64,000 bases of DNA from Leptospira kobayashii (GTDB taxonomy: Bacteria > Spirochaetota > Leptospiria > Leptospirales > Leptospiraceae), in contig NZ_AP025028.1 of the NCBI RefSeq assembly GCF_003114835.2, forward strand, positions 186,001 to 250,000, read 5' to 3'. This document shows, piece by piece, positions 46,753-56,006 of the stretch; positions within the stretch are counted from its first letter, which is position 1; each line of letters starts with the position of its first letter. The notes under the pieces are model-generated. The model made no database searches and was not told the origin of the DNA. It worked only from the letters and a program-made list of their open reading frames with translations. Made by a program: the position numbers and the translations under genes.

Positions 46753-48683
46753 ACGGCACCCCCAATCTCATCTAGCTCTTGAGTTGCAAGCTCCCACTTA
46801 CTAGTTAGACTCGCAATCTCATTTTTAATTTCGTTATATGTATCCATTTCCATTTGAAAACTTCTGTTTTTATAGAACTCCGGGTTTTGAAGTAACTCTT
46901 CTTTATCCTTTCGGTTCTTTTCCAAGCGTTCCAACTTAGTTTCTATTTCCAGAATTTCTTTTTCCAGTTTTTTGCGTTTGTTTTTGCTGGCTACGGACGT
47001 ATCTTTCTTAAGTTCTTTCTTTTCCTTATTCGCAGGCCAAATAGGCTCGTCCTGGTCTTCTTTATGAAATTTCAGATAATCGTCAAAGGAGCAGTTGAGA
47101 TTTTGTAGTCTGCCACCGGACAATTGGAAAGTGCGATTGCAGAGTCCTTTCAAAAAATCGGGATCATGACTAATGATCAGAAGAGAGCCGGGATAATCAT
47201 AAAGAGCCCGTTTCAAAGCTTCCCGAATAACAATATCAAGGTGATTTGTCGGCTCGTCTAAAAAAAGGCAATTTGTCGGCTGTTGGATAAGAAGGGACAA
47301 CCGGAGGCGGCTTTGTTCTCCACCTGATAAGTGTTTTACGGACTTGAAAACTCCGTCTCCCGGGAAAGCAAAATGACCGAGCAGGGTTCTTGCTTTTTCC
47401 TCGTTCAATTCCGGGTATTTTTTCATTACCGTCTGAACCAGGTTGAGAGATTCGTCCAAATCCTCTCCGTGGGTTTGGGAAAAATAGCCCAATTGAGTTT
47501 TCGGGCCGTAGTAAATGGAACCGGAATCCAGTTTGTATTGTTGCAACAAGGTTCGCATGATGGTCGACTTACCGGCGCCATTCGGTCCTACGAGAGCGAT
47601 TTTATCCGTGGCCGAAATTTCCATTTCCGCACCGTCGAAGATAAGTTTTTTCTGCCCTGTGATTTTATCGGGAAAAGAAAAAACTCCTTTTTCCATTCGG
47701 AGGATGATATTGCTGGAAGGAACAAATTGAAATTGGTAATCGGGCTTTTGGTTCCAAAAGGATTCTTCGGGATTTTCAACTTTGTCTCTTTTGTTCAACC
47801 TTTTGATAACCGATTGCACCTGACGTGCCTTAGTTGCCTGGGCACGAAACCGTTCCACCCATTCCATTCTGGTTTTGAGATAGGATTCTTCCTTTTCGAA
47901 TTGTACTTTCAATTTTTCTTGAATTTCATTTTTTGCTTCGAAAAATTCTTCCAGACTTCCTTCAAATTCGAAAACACCTTGAGGATTGATTTCTACAATC
48001 GTAGAAACCGTTTTATTTAAAAATTCAGGATCATGAGTGACCAGTACAAATGCCTGGTTTTGATCGATCAGATAATCAGCTAACCAGTTTTTGGTTTTGT
48101 CATCCAGATGGTTTGTTGGCTCATCCAAAAGAAGCAAGTTATGAGGATTGAGAAGCGCAATTGCGAGTCCGATTCTATGATGATAACCGGGAGAAAATTC
48201 TTTGGTTTTGCGTTCAAAGTCGTTTTGGCCGAAACCGAGTCCGGATAGAATTTTTTTTGCTCTGGATTCCAAACCGTGCAGGTCATGAGTATGGGCAAAT
48301 TCTTCCAGATCGCTTTGATCGTGTAACAAGGATTCGAAGGCGTCCGAATCGGGATCCGTCGTTTCAAAACGATGTTCTATATCGTTTCGTTTTCCAAGAT
48401 AGTCGTTGTAGAGTTTGTTTTCGGATAAAACGGTTTCGACTACTTTTGCATCCGGGTTGAATTCCGGGATTTGCTGAAATAAGGAATGGACCGTGTTTTT
48501 AGATCGGATAACTTCGCCTGACTCAGGTTTGGTTTTCCCGGAAGCCATTTGGAAAAGAGTGGTTTTGCCGGACCCGTTCGGTCCCACAAGCGCAACTCGA
48601 CAGCCCGGTTTGATATGCCAGCTGAAGCCCTCAAATAAAACTTTGGGTCCGTAGTGTTGGTGGATTTGTATAAATTGGATCAA
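46749..48683 (-). CDS. ABC-F family ATPase (Uup/EttA type)
   Basis: The protein has 644 residues with two ABC modules and no membrane spans. Walker A sequences are GPNGSGKTT near 35-43 and GPNGAGKST near 369-377; signatures are FSPGYHHR and LSGGEQSR; both Walker B elements are followed by DEPTNHLD. A linker of about 80 residues between modules (from ~250) and a C-terminal coiled-coil (KRKKLEKEILEIETKLERLEK) fit Uup-like ABC-F proteins, which act on the ribosome. The first signature is divergent. A 53-residue gene precedes it by 54 bp. Confidence 0.92.
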   Translation of the reverse strand: MIQFIQIHQHYGPKVLFEGFSWHIKPGCRVALVGPNGSGKTTLFQMASGKTKPESGEVIRSKNTVHSLFQQIPEFNPDAKVVETVLSENKLYNDYLGKRNDIEHRFETTDPDSDAFESLLHDQSDLEEFAHTHDLHGLESRAKKILSGLGFGQNDFERKTKEFSPGYHHRIGLAIALLNPHNLLLLDEPTNHLDDKTKNWLADYLIDQNQAFVLVTHDPEFLNKTVSTIVEINPQGVFEFEGSLEEFFEAKNEIQEKLKVQFEKEESYLKTRMEWVERFRAQATKARQVQSVIKRLNKRDKVENPEESFWNQKPDYQFQFVPSSNIILRMEKGVFSFPDKITGQKKLIFDGAEMEISATDKIALVGPNGAGKSTIMRTLLQQYKLDSGSIYYGPKTQLGYFSQTHGEDLDESLNLVQTVMKKYPELNEEKARTLLGHFAFPGDGVFKSVKHLSGGEQSRLRLSLLIQQPTNCLFLDEPTNHLDIVIREALKRALYDYPGSLLIISHDPDFLKGLCNRTFQLSGGRLQNLNCSFDDYLKFHKEDQDEPIWPANKEKKELKKDTSVASKNKRKKLEKEILEIETKLERLEKNRKDKEELLQNPEFYKNRSFQMEMDTYNEIKNEIASLTSKWELATQELDEIGGAV

Positions 48684-48737
48684 GGGAGGCGGGGAGAAAC
48701 CCGCTATGACACGGGTTTAATTTTTGGAGGATTAACC

Positions 48738-48899
48738 TTATTTTTTGGCTAATAGTTCCTCTTTTCTTTCACGAAGGTGTTTGATGTACTGGCTGGATTG
48801 CCCGTTCATTGACTCTGCGGATTTTTTAATGGCAGCATCGATCTCGTCGATGGTCATTTTGGATATCTTCTTGTTTTTCTTTTCTTTTTCTTCAGCCAT
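48738..48899 (-). CDS. small charged protein, 53 residues, unknown
   Basis: The frame codes for a very hydrophilic helix (MAEEKEKKNKKISKMTIDEI, ending RERKEELLAKK). An AAGGGGAAAA ribosome site stands before the ATG. It ends 54 bp before the ABC-F gene on the same strand and may share its transcript. Charge, size and lack of Cys give no hint of function. The codon choices match the neighbouring genes. Confidence 0.75.
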   Translation of the reverse strand: MAEEKEKKNKKISKMTIDEIDAAIKKSAESMNGQSSQYIKHLRERKEELLAKK

Positions 48900-48926
48900 G
48901 GAAGTTTTCCCCTTTTAGGTACGTCA

Positions 48927-49130
48927 CTAAGATTCTTCCAGGATTGTTGTACTCGGGTCCCAGGCAAGAAATAATCTTTGTATAGGAACTGTATTGGAAG
49001 CATTTTGCCTGAGTTTTGCCGCTCCGCGAGTGTTTGGCACTGCAAATTTTAGGGATAAAACTGGTTTGCCAAAAGAAAGAGCGATTTTAGAATCAAGTTG
49101 TTGAAACGAATCCGCTTTTTTTTTAAACAT
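48927..49130 (-). CDS. possible small protein (67 codons), doubtful
   Basis: A minus-strand frame with ordinary codon usage (SKIALSFGKPVLSLKFAVPN, then ASNTVPIQRLFLAWDPS) runs between the 53-residue gene and the BrkB-like gene. From the ATG at 49130 it would overlap the 5' end of the plus-strand gene by about 33 bp, head-to-head, which is unlikely for two active genes. No clear ribosome site. Either it or the assigned start of the BrkB-like gene may be wrong. Confidence 0.3.
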   Translation of the reverse strand: MFKKKADSFQQLDSKIALSFGKPVLSLKFAVPNTRGAAKLRQNASNTVPIQRLFLAWDPSTTILEES

Positions 49131-49949
49131 CTCTACGATTATGACATCCACGGTTTGGCCTCCGAGATTTCATTTACGTTCCTTCTCACCTTATTTCCGT
49201 TACTAGTTGTGTTTGTTTCCCTTTTAGGAATTGCACAAGATCCGAAAACAATCAATATGTTAACCGACCAGGTGGGAAAAGTACTTCCGCAACCTATCTT
49301 TCAGCCGATTGACAAAAGCATCGAAAACTTAACAAAAGTTAAGAGTATTAAGATCCTTACTCTCAGTCTTGTTTTTTCTTTTTTTTCCAGCCTTGCTATT
49401 TTCGGTGCGATCGGAAAAGCTTTACGATTCATCAATGACGACGATTCCAAAATCGGATTTTTCAGAAATCAATGGATCAATTTGCGCCTAATGCTTGTGG
49501 CTGCGGGATTGCTGATTTTGTATTTTTATATCAGTTACGGACTATTGCATTTCGAAAAGTATTTATTCAAAAATTGGAAGGTGTTCGTATTTAGAAAATA
49601 TCCCGAGATTTTTTTACCCGTCATCGCATTTTTAATCATTGTTAGTTTGTTTACGTTTTTTTACTCTTATGTTTCCAAAAAAAGAACTTTATTCAAAGAC
49701 AGCTTGCCCGGAGCGATTCTTGCCGCTTCATTATGGGTGCCTGTTACACTTGGTTATCAATCTTATTTGCAGTTCAAAGATGCTACGGTAAATTACTCTT
49801 TTGCTTATGATCTGCTTTCGAAAATGGTTGTATTGATGATATTTGCTTATATGAATGCCACCTTTTTTCTTTGGGGTGCCGTTTGGAATCGAATCAGTAA
49901 TTTTGATCTTGTGAAAAAGCCGAAGAAAAAAATCAAATACGAAGATTAG
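49098..49949 (+). CDS. YihY/BrkB-family membrane protein
   Basis: The protein has 283 residues with about six spans and the family start pattern (DIHGLASEISFTFLLTLFPLL). The family was once thought to be RNase BN but is a membrane protein of unknown function, possibly a transporter. Two TTG codons in a row (49098 and 49101) are candidate starts; neither has a good ribosome site. The C terminus is basic (KKPKKKIKYED). It is convergent with the next minus-strand gene. Confidence 0.82.
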   Translation: MLKRIRFFFKHLYDYDIHGLASEISFTFLLTLFPLLVVFVSLLGIAQDPKTINMLTDQVGKVLPQPIFQPIDKSIENLTKVKSIKILTLSLVFSFFSSLAIFGAIGKALRFINDDDSKIGFFRNQWINLRLMLVAAGLLILYFYISYGLLHFEKYLFKNWKVFVFRKYPEIFLPVIAFLIIVSLFTFFYSYVSKKRTLFKDSLPGAILAASLWVPVTLGYQSYLQFKDATVNYSFAYDLLSKMVVLMIFAYMNATFFLWGAVWNRISNFDLVKKPKKKIKYED

Positions 49950-49981
49950 CGATTAAAAGATAAAATCCTTAAAAATACGCA

Positions 49982-50395
49982 TCAATCCAATACGAAATCC
50001 GGTTCTAAAATCCTAGGACAAAACGAAAGTATAATCGAAAAATAATGACGCGCCAGGGAATGAAAAAGCCATTCCCCGCTTTCATTTATCACTTCCGCCG
50101 AATCTAGTTCAGTATAACCTTTCTTTTTAAACAACTGATCAAGATTCCAATCTTCTTCTCCCGGAATGACTTGGACTTTTAGAAAAGCATAAAATCTATG
50201 TTCGGTGGTATCGTAGCGAAATACAAGGGCTCTTCCCGCGAGGGGATTGCGAACCGTAAATGTCATCCAAGTATTTCCAATCAATTCTTCGTTGGAAATC
50301 AGATCGTAAATTTCCCAATCGGATTCTCCTTCTTCTCCGAAAAATTCGCGGAAGGAAGAACGAAATGCCTGCCCGAAATTTTGGTCTACACTCAT
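49982..50395 (-). CDS. unknown protein
   Basis: The protein has 137 residues, soluble and acidic with many aromatics (REFFGEEGESDWEIYDLI, EHRFYAFLKVQVIPGEEDW). No signal peptide or known motif. It may be a small alpha/beta fold. It is divergent from the 50634 gene with a 240-bp gap in which I see no clear operator. Confidence 0.65.
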   Translation of the reverse strand: MSVDQNFGQAFRSSFREFFGEEGESDWEIYDLISNEELIGNTWMTFTVRNPLAGRALVFRYDTTEHRFYAFLKVQVIPGEEDWNLDQLFKKKGYTELDSAEVINESGEWLFHSLARHYFSIILSFCPRILEPDFVLD

Positions 50396-50633
50396 TTGTT
50401 TTTTTATAAAGTTTGTATGCTTTCTTTAAAGCAAACCGAAAATATCGCCTTTATCTCCACTTCCGGAGGTGGAAATTCGCTAAAAATAGGACAGTTTTCG
50501 TTTTCTTTTTTGCTTGGGACACAGAGATAACCGAAAGCCATGACGAAAGTCGGGAAGAAAAAAAAGGAATCTTCTTTTCATATAGAACGATCCTTGGAAG
50601 GATATTATATCATCTCTCATGGAGGGAAAGATT

Positions 50634-51074
50634 ATGATTGAAACTGTTAATATCACTTGGCCGAACGGAGCCATAGATCCGCGTATTCATTGCCCGGCAT
50701 GCGGAACTCAAGTATTGTCCCCGCTCGAAGACGATGGCCCCGGCTGTCATCATGTACAATTCATTATAGATAGCGAATCGGGCGAATTTAATTATATTAC
50801 GGAAGAGTTCGATGAGATCTTGGAACCGTTTCGTAAAAAAGACGTACCTGATTTCGGAGAATGGGAAGCTACTGATACTTTCCTGGATGAAGCGGAAGCC
50901 GACACTTTTTTTGCAATGAATGTGATTCTAGCCGGAGAAAGAGAAGATGGAGAAGATTCGGTATGTTTGCGTATCGGATATGAATTGTTTTTCGATGAAG
51001 ACCAACAAGAGTTATACGATGAACTGGAAAAACGTCACGATGAAGAAGGTCTTCATGATCATAGCCAGAATTAA
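50634..51074 (+). CDS. acidic protein with a single CxxC pair, unknown
   Basis: I start it at ATG 50634 (MIETVNITWPNG), because GGAGGG stands 7 nt before it; the upstream ATG at 50619 has no such site. It has 146 residues, is very acidic, and has HCPACGTQVL near the start plus one further Cys before a His pair (GCHH), so a metal site is possible. The C-terminal half is Asp/Glu-rich (FFDEDQQELYDELEKRHDEE). I do not recognise the family. It is followed after 10 bp by a lipoprotein gene. Confidence 0.7.
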   Translation: MIETVNITWPNGAIDPRIHCPACGTQVLSPLEDDGPGCHHVQFIIDSESGEFNYITEEFDEILEPFRKKDVPDFGEWEATDTFLDEAEADTFFAMNVILAGEREDGEDSVCLRIGYELFFDEDQQELYDELEKRHDEEGLHDHSQN

Positions 51075-51084
51075 GGAGAAATAG

Positions 51085-51639
51085 ATGTTATTCAGAGTTT
51101 TAGGTTTATTATTATTTGTATTCAGCATTTCCAATTGTTTGATTAGCTACAGGGACTACGATAAGATTCCTCCTGTTCCTGCGCAGGAGAAACAATATGA
51201 TTCGGAATTTGTTTACGGACTTCCTACTTTTCCCCAATTCAATTTGGGAGGAAGAGAAGCGTTAAAAACATACTTCGACTCAAAGTCTCCTTTTAAAAAG
51301 ACAACCGAAGGAAATGATATTCCGAGAAACGGGTATTTGGTGAACGTCAAAGTGAATTATAGAAGCCCTTCCACTCCGGCGCTTGCTTTTATTACTTTAT
51401 CCACTTTGACGGCAACCTTACTTCCTGCTTGGTCGAAACAAGACGGTTACGATATCCAATATCATCTTTATAAGAATGGAAAGCTCGTTCAAGTGTACGA
51501 ATACCATGTGTTTCGCAATTACACGCAATGGATTCTCTTGAGCTTGCTTGTTTGGGTGAATTTGGACAGCGCAACGGAAAAAGAAGTATTCGAAAGAGTT
51601 ACCAATCAATTTTTCGAAGATGCCAAATCCCATTTTTAA
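51085..51639 (+). CDS. putative lipoprotein of unknown function
   Basis: The protein has 184 residues. The signal ends LLFVFSISNC, Cys18 being the likely lipidated residue. A second hydrophobic stretch is near residues 97-113 (LAFITLSTLTATLLP), followed by YDIQYHLYKNGKLVQVYEYH and a third stretch WILLSLLVWV. Its plan resembles that of the lipoprotein at 1199-1765. The preceding gene is 10 bp away and a TauE permease gene follows 16 bp later, so the three may be one operon. Confidence 0.72.
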   Translation: MLFRVLGLLLFVFSISNCLISYRDYDKIPPVPAQEKQYDSEFVYGLPTFPQFNLGGREALKTYFDSKSPFKKTTEGNDIPRNGYLVNVKVNYRSPSTPALAFITLSTLTATLLPAWSKQDGYDIQYHLYKNGKLVQVYEYHVFRNYTQWILLSLLVWVNLDSATEKEVFERVTNQFFEDAKSHF

Positions 51640-51655
51640 AAGCTGAAGTTTTCAT

Positions 51656-52552
51656 TTGGATTTTGAGATATTCAATCAATTTGCCCTGGGTTTTTATCCG
51701 GGGATTTTGACTGTCTTGGTGGTCGGATTTCTTGTAGGATATATCGCTTCTTTCTTAGGGATCGGAGGAGGATTTGTTTATACTCCTTTCTTTCATTCCT
51801 TTTTCCATCTAACGGCGGTTCAGGCGGTAGCCACATCTCTGGCACAAATGCCCGTATCTGCATTGTCGGGACTATTTGTTTATTGGAAAAACGATAAAAT
51901 CCGCTGGAAAGAAGGTTTCCTTCTATTGATTACATCGATTCCTTCGGCCCAGTATGTTGCTTGGAAATTCGGAAGATTTGAAGATACGGAACTGGGAAGA
52001 AAATTGTATTACGGAATGCCGGTTTCCGAATTCGTATATCTGTTTGTTTTTACATTTGCAATGAGTATATTAGGAATTTATAATTTAATTTCTTCCGTTA
52101 AAAAGAAAAAAGCTTCCGAATTGAAAAAGTCCAATCCTTCCGAATTTCCTGATAGCGGAAAAACCGGACTTCCCTCCAGACAAAAAACACTGATCGTTCT
52201 ACTGATTACCGGCTTCTTTTTCGGGGCATTCTCCTCCTTACTGGGGATAGGCGGAGGTTTTCTCGCAGTTCCTCTTTTTGTTTATTATTTTCGAATGGAG
52301 CCTGTGGAAGCGGTTGCCACTTCTTTCTTAGGTATTTTTCTGACATCTTTGGGAACAACGATCCTATTTTATTTTCAAGGAAAACTTTATCTGGATCTTG
52401 CACTTGTCGGAACTATCGGTGGTTTTTTCGGTGCAAGAGTCGGCTCTTTGAAAGCAGTCAAAGTGGAACCTTATGTCATTCTCAGAATCGCCGGTATTTC
52501 CCAACTAGTTGTTGTTACTTGGTATTTCTTTTCCAAGTTTCCGAAGTTATAA
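51656..52552 (+). CDS. TauE/SafE-family anion permease
   Basis: The protein has 298 residues, starting at TTG 51656, with eight spans in two repeats. Each repeat carries the family motif: YIASFLGIGGGFVYTPFF near the start and AFSSLLGIGGGFLAVPLF at about 185. TauE/SafE proteins move sulfite, sulfoacetate or other anions. The polar loop between repeats (KKKKASELKKSNPSEF) is cytoplasmic. No sulfur genes lie near by, so the substrate is unknown. Confidence 0.88.
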   Translation: MDFEIFNQFALGFYPGILTVLVVGFLVGYIASFLGIGGGFVYTPFFHSFFHLTAVQAVATSLAQMPVSALSGLFVYWKNDKIRWKEGFLLLITSIPSAQYVAWKFGRFEDTELGRKLYYGMPVSEFVYLFVFTFAMSILGIYNLISSVKKKKASELKKSNPSEFPDSGKTGLPSRQKTLIVLLITGFFFGAFSSLLGIGGGFLAVPLFVYYFRMEPVEAVATSFLGIFLTSLGTTILFYFQGKLYLDLALVGTIGGFFGARVGSLKAVKVEPYVILRIAGISQLVVVTWYFFSKFPKL

Positions 52553-52562
52553 ACCGTAGATT

Positions 52563-53756
52563 TCAGATTAAGATCTCTTTCAAATCCCTTCTGGGAGATT
52601 CGTAATGATAATCGCTTCGTCCCAATCTTCCCAGTAGTTGGATCCTTTCTTTTTTCTGAAGTCCGAGTTTGGATTTTATTTCATTATAAAAAACCGAACT
52701 TTCCGGGTAATCTTCCAAAGCTTGGTTCATCGTATGAAAAGCAAGGTCTTTGCCGGCAGCGGCAAGAGTGAATCGCATAAAATCCATTCCCGTTTGTATC
52801 CATTCTTTTGCATCATCGTTTCCTTTTGTGATAAAGAACACCAAACCTTTGCTTGATTTTGCCTGTGACTTAAAGAGGTCGATGGATGCGTTTTTGGATG
52901 CTTCCGAATGCCAGCCTTCATAACTTAAATCCAAAAAGAACTTTTTGGCAACCCAGGCTTTAAGCCCCGAGATTCCGTTTCCTTCCAAACTGAGCCCGTC
53001 TCTTTTCGAATAGACGTCTTCGCTTTCCTTTCTAAACCAAACTCTTGTTACTTCATTCTGCGCTTTTAGATTTGTTTCCATCGCAAATGAGTTTATTAAA
53101 AAAGGAAGATAAGGTTGTATCCTATCTTCGCCTAAAATGAATTTGAGTTGAATTGAGCTGGGACTTGTCAGGCTTTCCAGTTCTTTTGATTCATCTTCCG
53201 TAATCCAATCGCCGGAATATTCGCTTCGGTTCATTTGCCTTTTGGGAAGAAAGGAAAACAAAGGATCTTGAGTCTGTTGTTTCCTAGGGGAAATTTGAAA
53301 TCTTGCTACCGGCAAAACATTCATTTGTTTGGTGGAAGGAATTCCTTTGGGGAATAATGAAATTTTAGAATCATATCCTTGAGCGGCGGCCGCCAATTTC
53401 GCCAATCCCAAATAAGTTCCTTGGGTATGATAAAATTGTCTATTGATAGGATCAATTGCAGGGAGGGTTCTATTTTCATCTCCATAAAGTAAAAACGAGG
53501 AATCGGATTCTATTTTGATCTTCCATGGTTGCGTGTTATGTGAGTTAGGTGAAAGTGTTGCGGTAAGAATGATTTTTTCTAAGGTTTTTTTCAAACCAAG
53601 ACTTTCCGCATATAGAAAAGGATCTTGCCGGAACATCAAAGATTCTTCTTTTCCGTAGGCATATAACTTTCCCAGAACAGGAGATAGGGAAAAAATGGCG
53701 CTTGTTTGAAAAACTTTGGAAATGAATTTTTTACGTGAAAAAAACGAATGATTCAT
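52563..53756 (-). CDS. exported nitroreductase-like (Acg-type) protein
   Basis: The protein has 397 residues. The start SRKKFISKVFQTSAIFSLSP resembles a twin-arginine signal with an Arg-Lys pair. The core shows ATLSPNSHNTQPWKI and IDPINRQFYHTQGTYLGLA, the pattern of Acg-type flavin nitroreductases. Such proteins bind FMN in two half-sites and some have lost activity. If the signal works, the cofactor would be loaded in the cytoplasm before export. The divergent neighbour is a FrnE-like thiol oxidoreductase. Confidence 0.75.
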   Translation of the reverse strand: MNHSFFSRKKFISKVFQTSAIFSLSPVLGKLYAYGKEESLMFRQDPFLYAESLGLKKTLEKIILTATLSPNSHNTQPWKIKIESDSSFLLYGDENRTLPAIDPINRQFYHTQGTYLGLAKLAAAAQGYDSKISLFPKGIPSTKQMNVLPVARFQISPRKQQTQDPLFSFLPKRQMNRSEYSGDWITEDESKELESLTSPSSIQLKFILGEDRIQPYLPFLINSFAMETNLKAQNEVTRVWFRKESEDVYSKRDGLSLEGNGISGLKAWVAKKFFLDLSYEGWHSEASKNASIDLFKSQAKSSKGLVFFITKGNDDAKEWIQTGMDFMRFTLAAAGKDLAFHTMNQALEDYPESSVFYNEIKSKLGLQKKERIQLLGRLGRSDYHYESPRRDLKEILI

Positions 53757-53802
53757 GAAATTTGATAGTCCCCTTTTTACCCTTTATAAAGTCTAAATTA
53801 CG

Positions 53803-54465
53803 ATGCTTACTTCTTCCTCTCCACTCAAAATTGATATTGTTTCCGACGTAGTGTGCCCTTGGTGTTACGTAGGCAAAAGAAAATTGGAAATCGCTCTGGA
53901 ACAATTGGGAAATCGAGTGGTCCCGGAAATCAAATGGAGACCTTTCCAATTGAATCCTGAATTGCCTGAAGAAGGCGTTCCCTACCGGGAACATCTGGTT
54001 GCAAAATTTGGAAACGAACGAGGGTTAGATGCTGCTTGGGAAAGAATTATGAAAATAGGAATCGATATAGGAATTCCTTTTCATTTTGAAAAAATCGAAA
54101 GAGCTCCCAATACGTTGAAGTTACATACATTTCTTAGTCTTCTCACCGATCCGGCCAAACAGGACAAAATGGCGGATCTTTTCTTTCAGTCTCATTTTAT
54201 CTCGGGCGCTGACCTTACGAATCGGGAAGTTGTACATGGCATAGTAAAACAATTTATCTCGGATGAATCCATCTTCAATGATGTTTGGGATAAAGGAATG
54301 GGAACAAACGATATCCGTCAGGAGATCGCTTACTATCATCAAAATGGAATTAGCGGTGTTCCTTATTATATTTTCCAGGGAAAATACGCAGTGAGTGGAG
54401 CTCAAAATCCGGAAATCTTTGTGGAAGTAGTGGAAACGATCCTAAGGGAAGAGGAAGGAGCATAG
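53803..54465 (+). CDS. DsbA-family oxidoreductase (FrnE-like)
   Basis: The protein has 220 residues and no signal peptide, so it is likely cytoplasmic. The active site is DVVCPWCYVGKRKLE (Cys18/Cys21 approximately). The C-terminal cis-Pro element is NGISGVPYYIFQGKYAVSGAQ. FrnE/2-hydroxychromene-2-carboxylate isomerase-type proteins act on dithiols or reactive compounds. It is 46 bp from the divergent nitroreductase-like gene. Confidence 0.9.
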   Translation: MLTSSSPLKIDIVSDVVCPWCYVGKRKLEIALEQLGNRVVPEIKWRPFQLNPELPEEGVPYREHLVAKFGNERGLDAAWERIMKIGIDIGIPFHFEKIERAPNTLKLHTFLSLLTDPAKQDKMADLFFQSHFISGADLTNREVVHGIVKQFISDESIFNDVWDKGMGTNDIRQEIAYYHQNGISGVPYYIFQGKYAVSGAQNPEIFVEVVETILREEEGA

Positions 54466-54480
54466 AATTCGATGCTTATC

Positions 54481-54903
54481 TTATTTCCAAACAAGAATGA
54501 TCATTCCTATCGTGATGAAACAGGTTCCCGATAGGATCTTTAAGGATATAGGCTCACCTAACAACCAAAAAGAAAGAAGGATTGTAATGACTATGCTGCC
54601 TTTGTCAATAGCGGAAACATAAGAGACAAATCCTTCCTTGATTGCTTTATAATAAAAGATCCAACTGAGACTAGTTGTGATTCCGGATAAGACCAAAAAC
54701 CCGAATTGAGATTTGGAAAGAGTTTGGATTTCCTTAATCGTATCGTTTTTCAAGCAGATAATAGAAATAATTAAAAAGATAATCACCGTTCGAACACCTA
54801 AACCTGTTTCTGCGGATACTCTCTCCAGCCCGAACTTTGCCAATATGGAAGTGATTCCCGCAAAAAACATCGAAAGGATTGAAAATAAAATCCAATTTTC
54901 CAT
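54481..54903 (-). CDS. small DMT-family transporter (single EamA domain)
   Basis: The protein has 140 residues with four or five spans, a half-size EamA/EmrE-type unit (GITSILAKFGLERVSAETG, SYVSAIDKGSIVITILLSF, LLGEPISLKILSGTCFI). Proteins of this size work as dimers and can export small metabolites. It follows the BASS transporter gene by about 40 bp. It is convergent with the FrnE-like gene. Confidence 0.8.
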   Translation of the reverse strand: MENWILFSILSMFFAGITSILAKFGLERVSAETGLGVRTVIIFLIISIICLKNDTIKEIQTLSKSQFGFLVLSGITTSLSWIFYYKAIKEGFVSYVSAIDKGSIVITILLSFWLLGEPISLKILSGTCFITIGMIILVWK

Positions 54904-54942
54904 TATGATGACTCCCTTTTTTGTGAAGCTTATATTCTATAT

Positions 54943-56004
54943 TCAATCGGAAGTTGTATTTTTCCCGGTAGAATAAAATCGTTTTTCCGCGATTCCTGCA
55001 ATCATATGTTGGATTAAGTTATAAAAAATAATAGGTAGCATCACCGAAGGGTGTCCTGCCAGACTCAAAGAAGCAAGTACAAGCCCGGTTCCGTTATTGT
55101 TCATGGCAAGTCCGAACATCAAAGATACCTTTTCGGATTCCGAACTTTTAAAGACTCTCGCAATGAGATTCCCTGAAAAGAAAGCAAAGATACATAGACC
55201 GCAAGTGATGATTCCAATGACTAATAAAAAATCCCAATCAGGATGAGTGAATACTTGCGGCAAAGCAACGGATGCATTTGCATAATTAAGCAAAATCAAA
55301 TTCACCAAATTGATATCTTTGATCGGTTCTTTTGTTTTTATAATCACGGAAGGTTTAAAAACAAAGTGCAAACCGATTCCAAGAAGGCTTGGCAATAGTA
55401 CGGAGATAAATAAAAAAGCTCCCGTTCCTTCCCCGGCTAATGCATGTAATTTTTCCGAATAATCTCCTACAGTAATAAACCCTATGGAATGCAAGCCAAG
55501 TGGAGTAGTGATCGGACTGAACATAGTTGAAAAAATAACAAGACCCAGACTCAATGCCAGATTTCCGTTTGTTTTTTGCACCCATGCGGTGGATGATGCG
55601 GCGATCGGCATGGATGCAATCAGTGCAAGGCCTACCAAAATATTTTGTACTTCATCCGGGTTGTGCCATAGAGTCATTGTAATCGAAATGAAAACAGTAA
55701 ATACGATCGGGATGGAGAGGTTGGCAACGAGTCCGACCAATAGTAACTTTGGCTGTTTGAATAAGTTGGTTAATTCCGATTTTATAATTCCCAATCCCGC
55801 ATTAAAGAGTAGGATTGAAAGCATAATGAGAGCCAGTGACAGTTTTACTTTGCTTCCGTCAAAAAACGTAAATGTCCCGAAGTGAGTATCTCTGATGAAT
55901 AATCCGAATCGGGGAAAGAGACCCCCGGCAATGTAAGATCCGATGATGAAGTAAAAAAAATGTTTATGGATGAAATGAGTTAGTTTGTTAGTATATGTTT
56001 TCAT
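54943..56004 (-). CDS. BASS-family (bile acid:sodium symporter-like) transporter
   Basis: The protein has 353 residues with nine or ten spans. The family crossover region is visible: ASMPIAASSTAWVQKTNGNLA, then a segment STMFSPITTPLG, and the C-terminal MFGLAMNNNGTGLVLASLSL. In this family the substrates are bile acids, pantoate, pyruvate or other organic acids, with sodium. It lies 2 bp downstream of the barrel gene, so inner- and outer-membrane parts are co-transcribed. Confidence 0.82.
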   Translation of the reverse strand: MKTYTNKLTHFIHKHFFYFIIGSYIAGGLFPRFGLFIRDTHFGTFTFFDGSKVKLSLALIMLSILLFNAGLGIIKSELTNLFKQPKLLLVGLVANLSIPIVFTVFISITMTLWHNPDEVQNILVGLALIASMPIAASSTAWVQKTNGNLALSLGLVIFSTMFSPITTPLGLHSIGFITVGDYSEKLHALAGEGTGAFLFISVLLPSLLGIGLHFVFKPSVIIKTKEPIKDINLVNLILLNYANASVALPQVFTHPDWDFLLVIGIITCGLCIFAFFSGNLIARVFKSSESEKVSLMFGLAMNNNGTGLVLASLSLAGHPSVMLPIIFYNLIQHMIAGIAEKRFYSTGKNTTSD

Positions 56005-56006
56005 AA

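Noticed and set aside
47331..48020. 229-codon plus-strand frame opposite the ABC-F gene
   Set aside because: It is an antisense shadow of well-conserved ABC modules.
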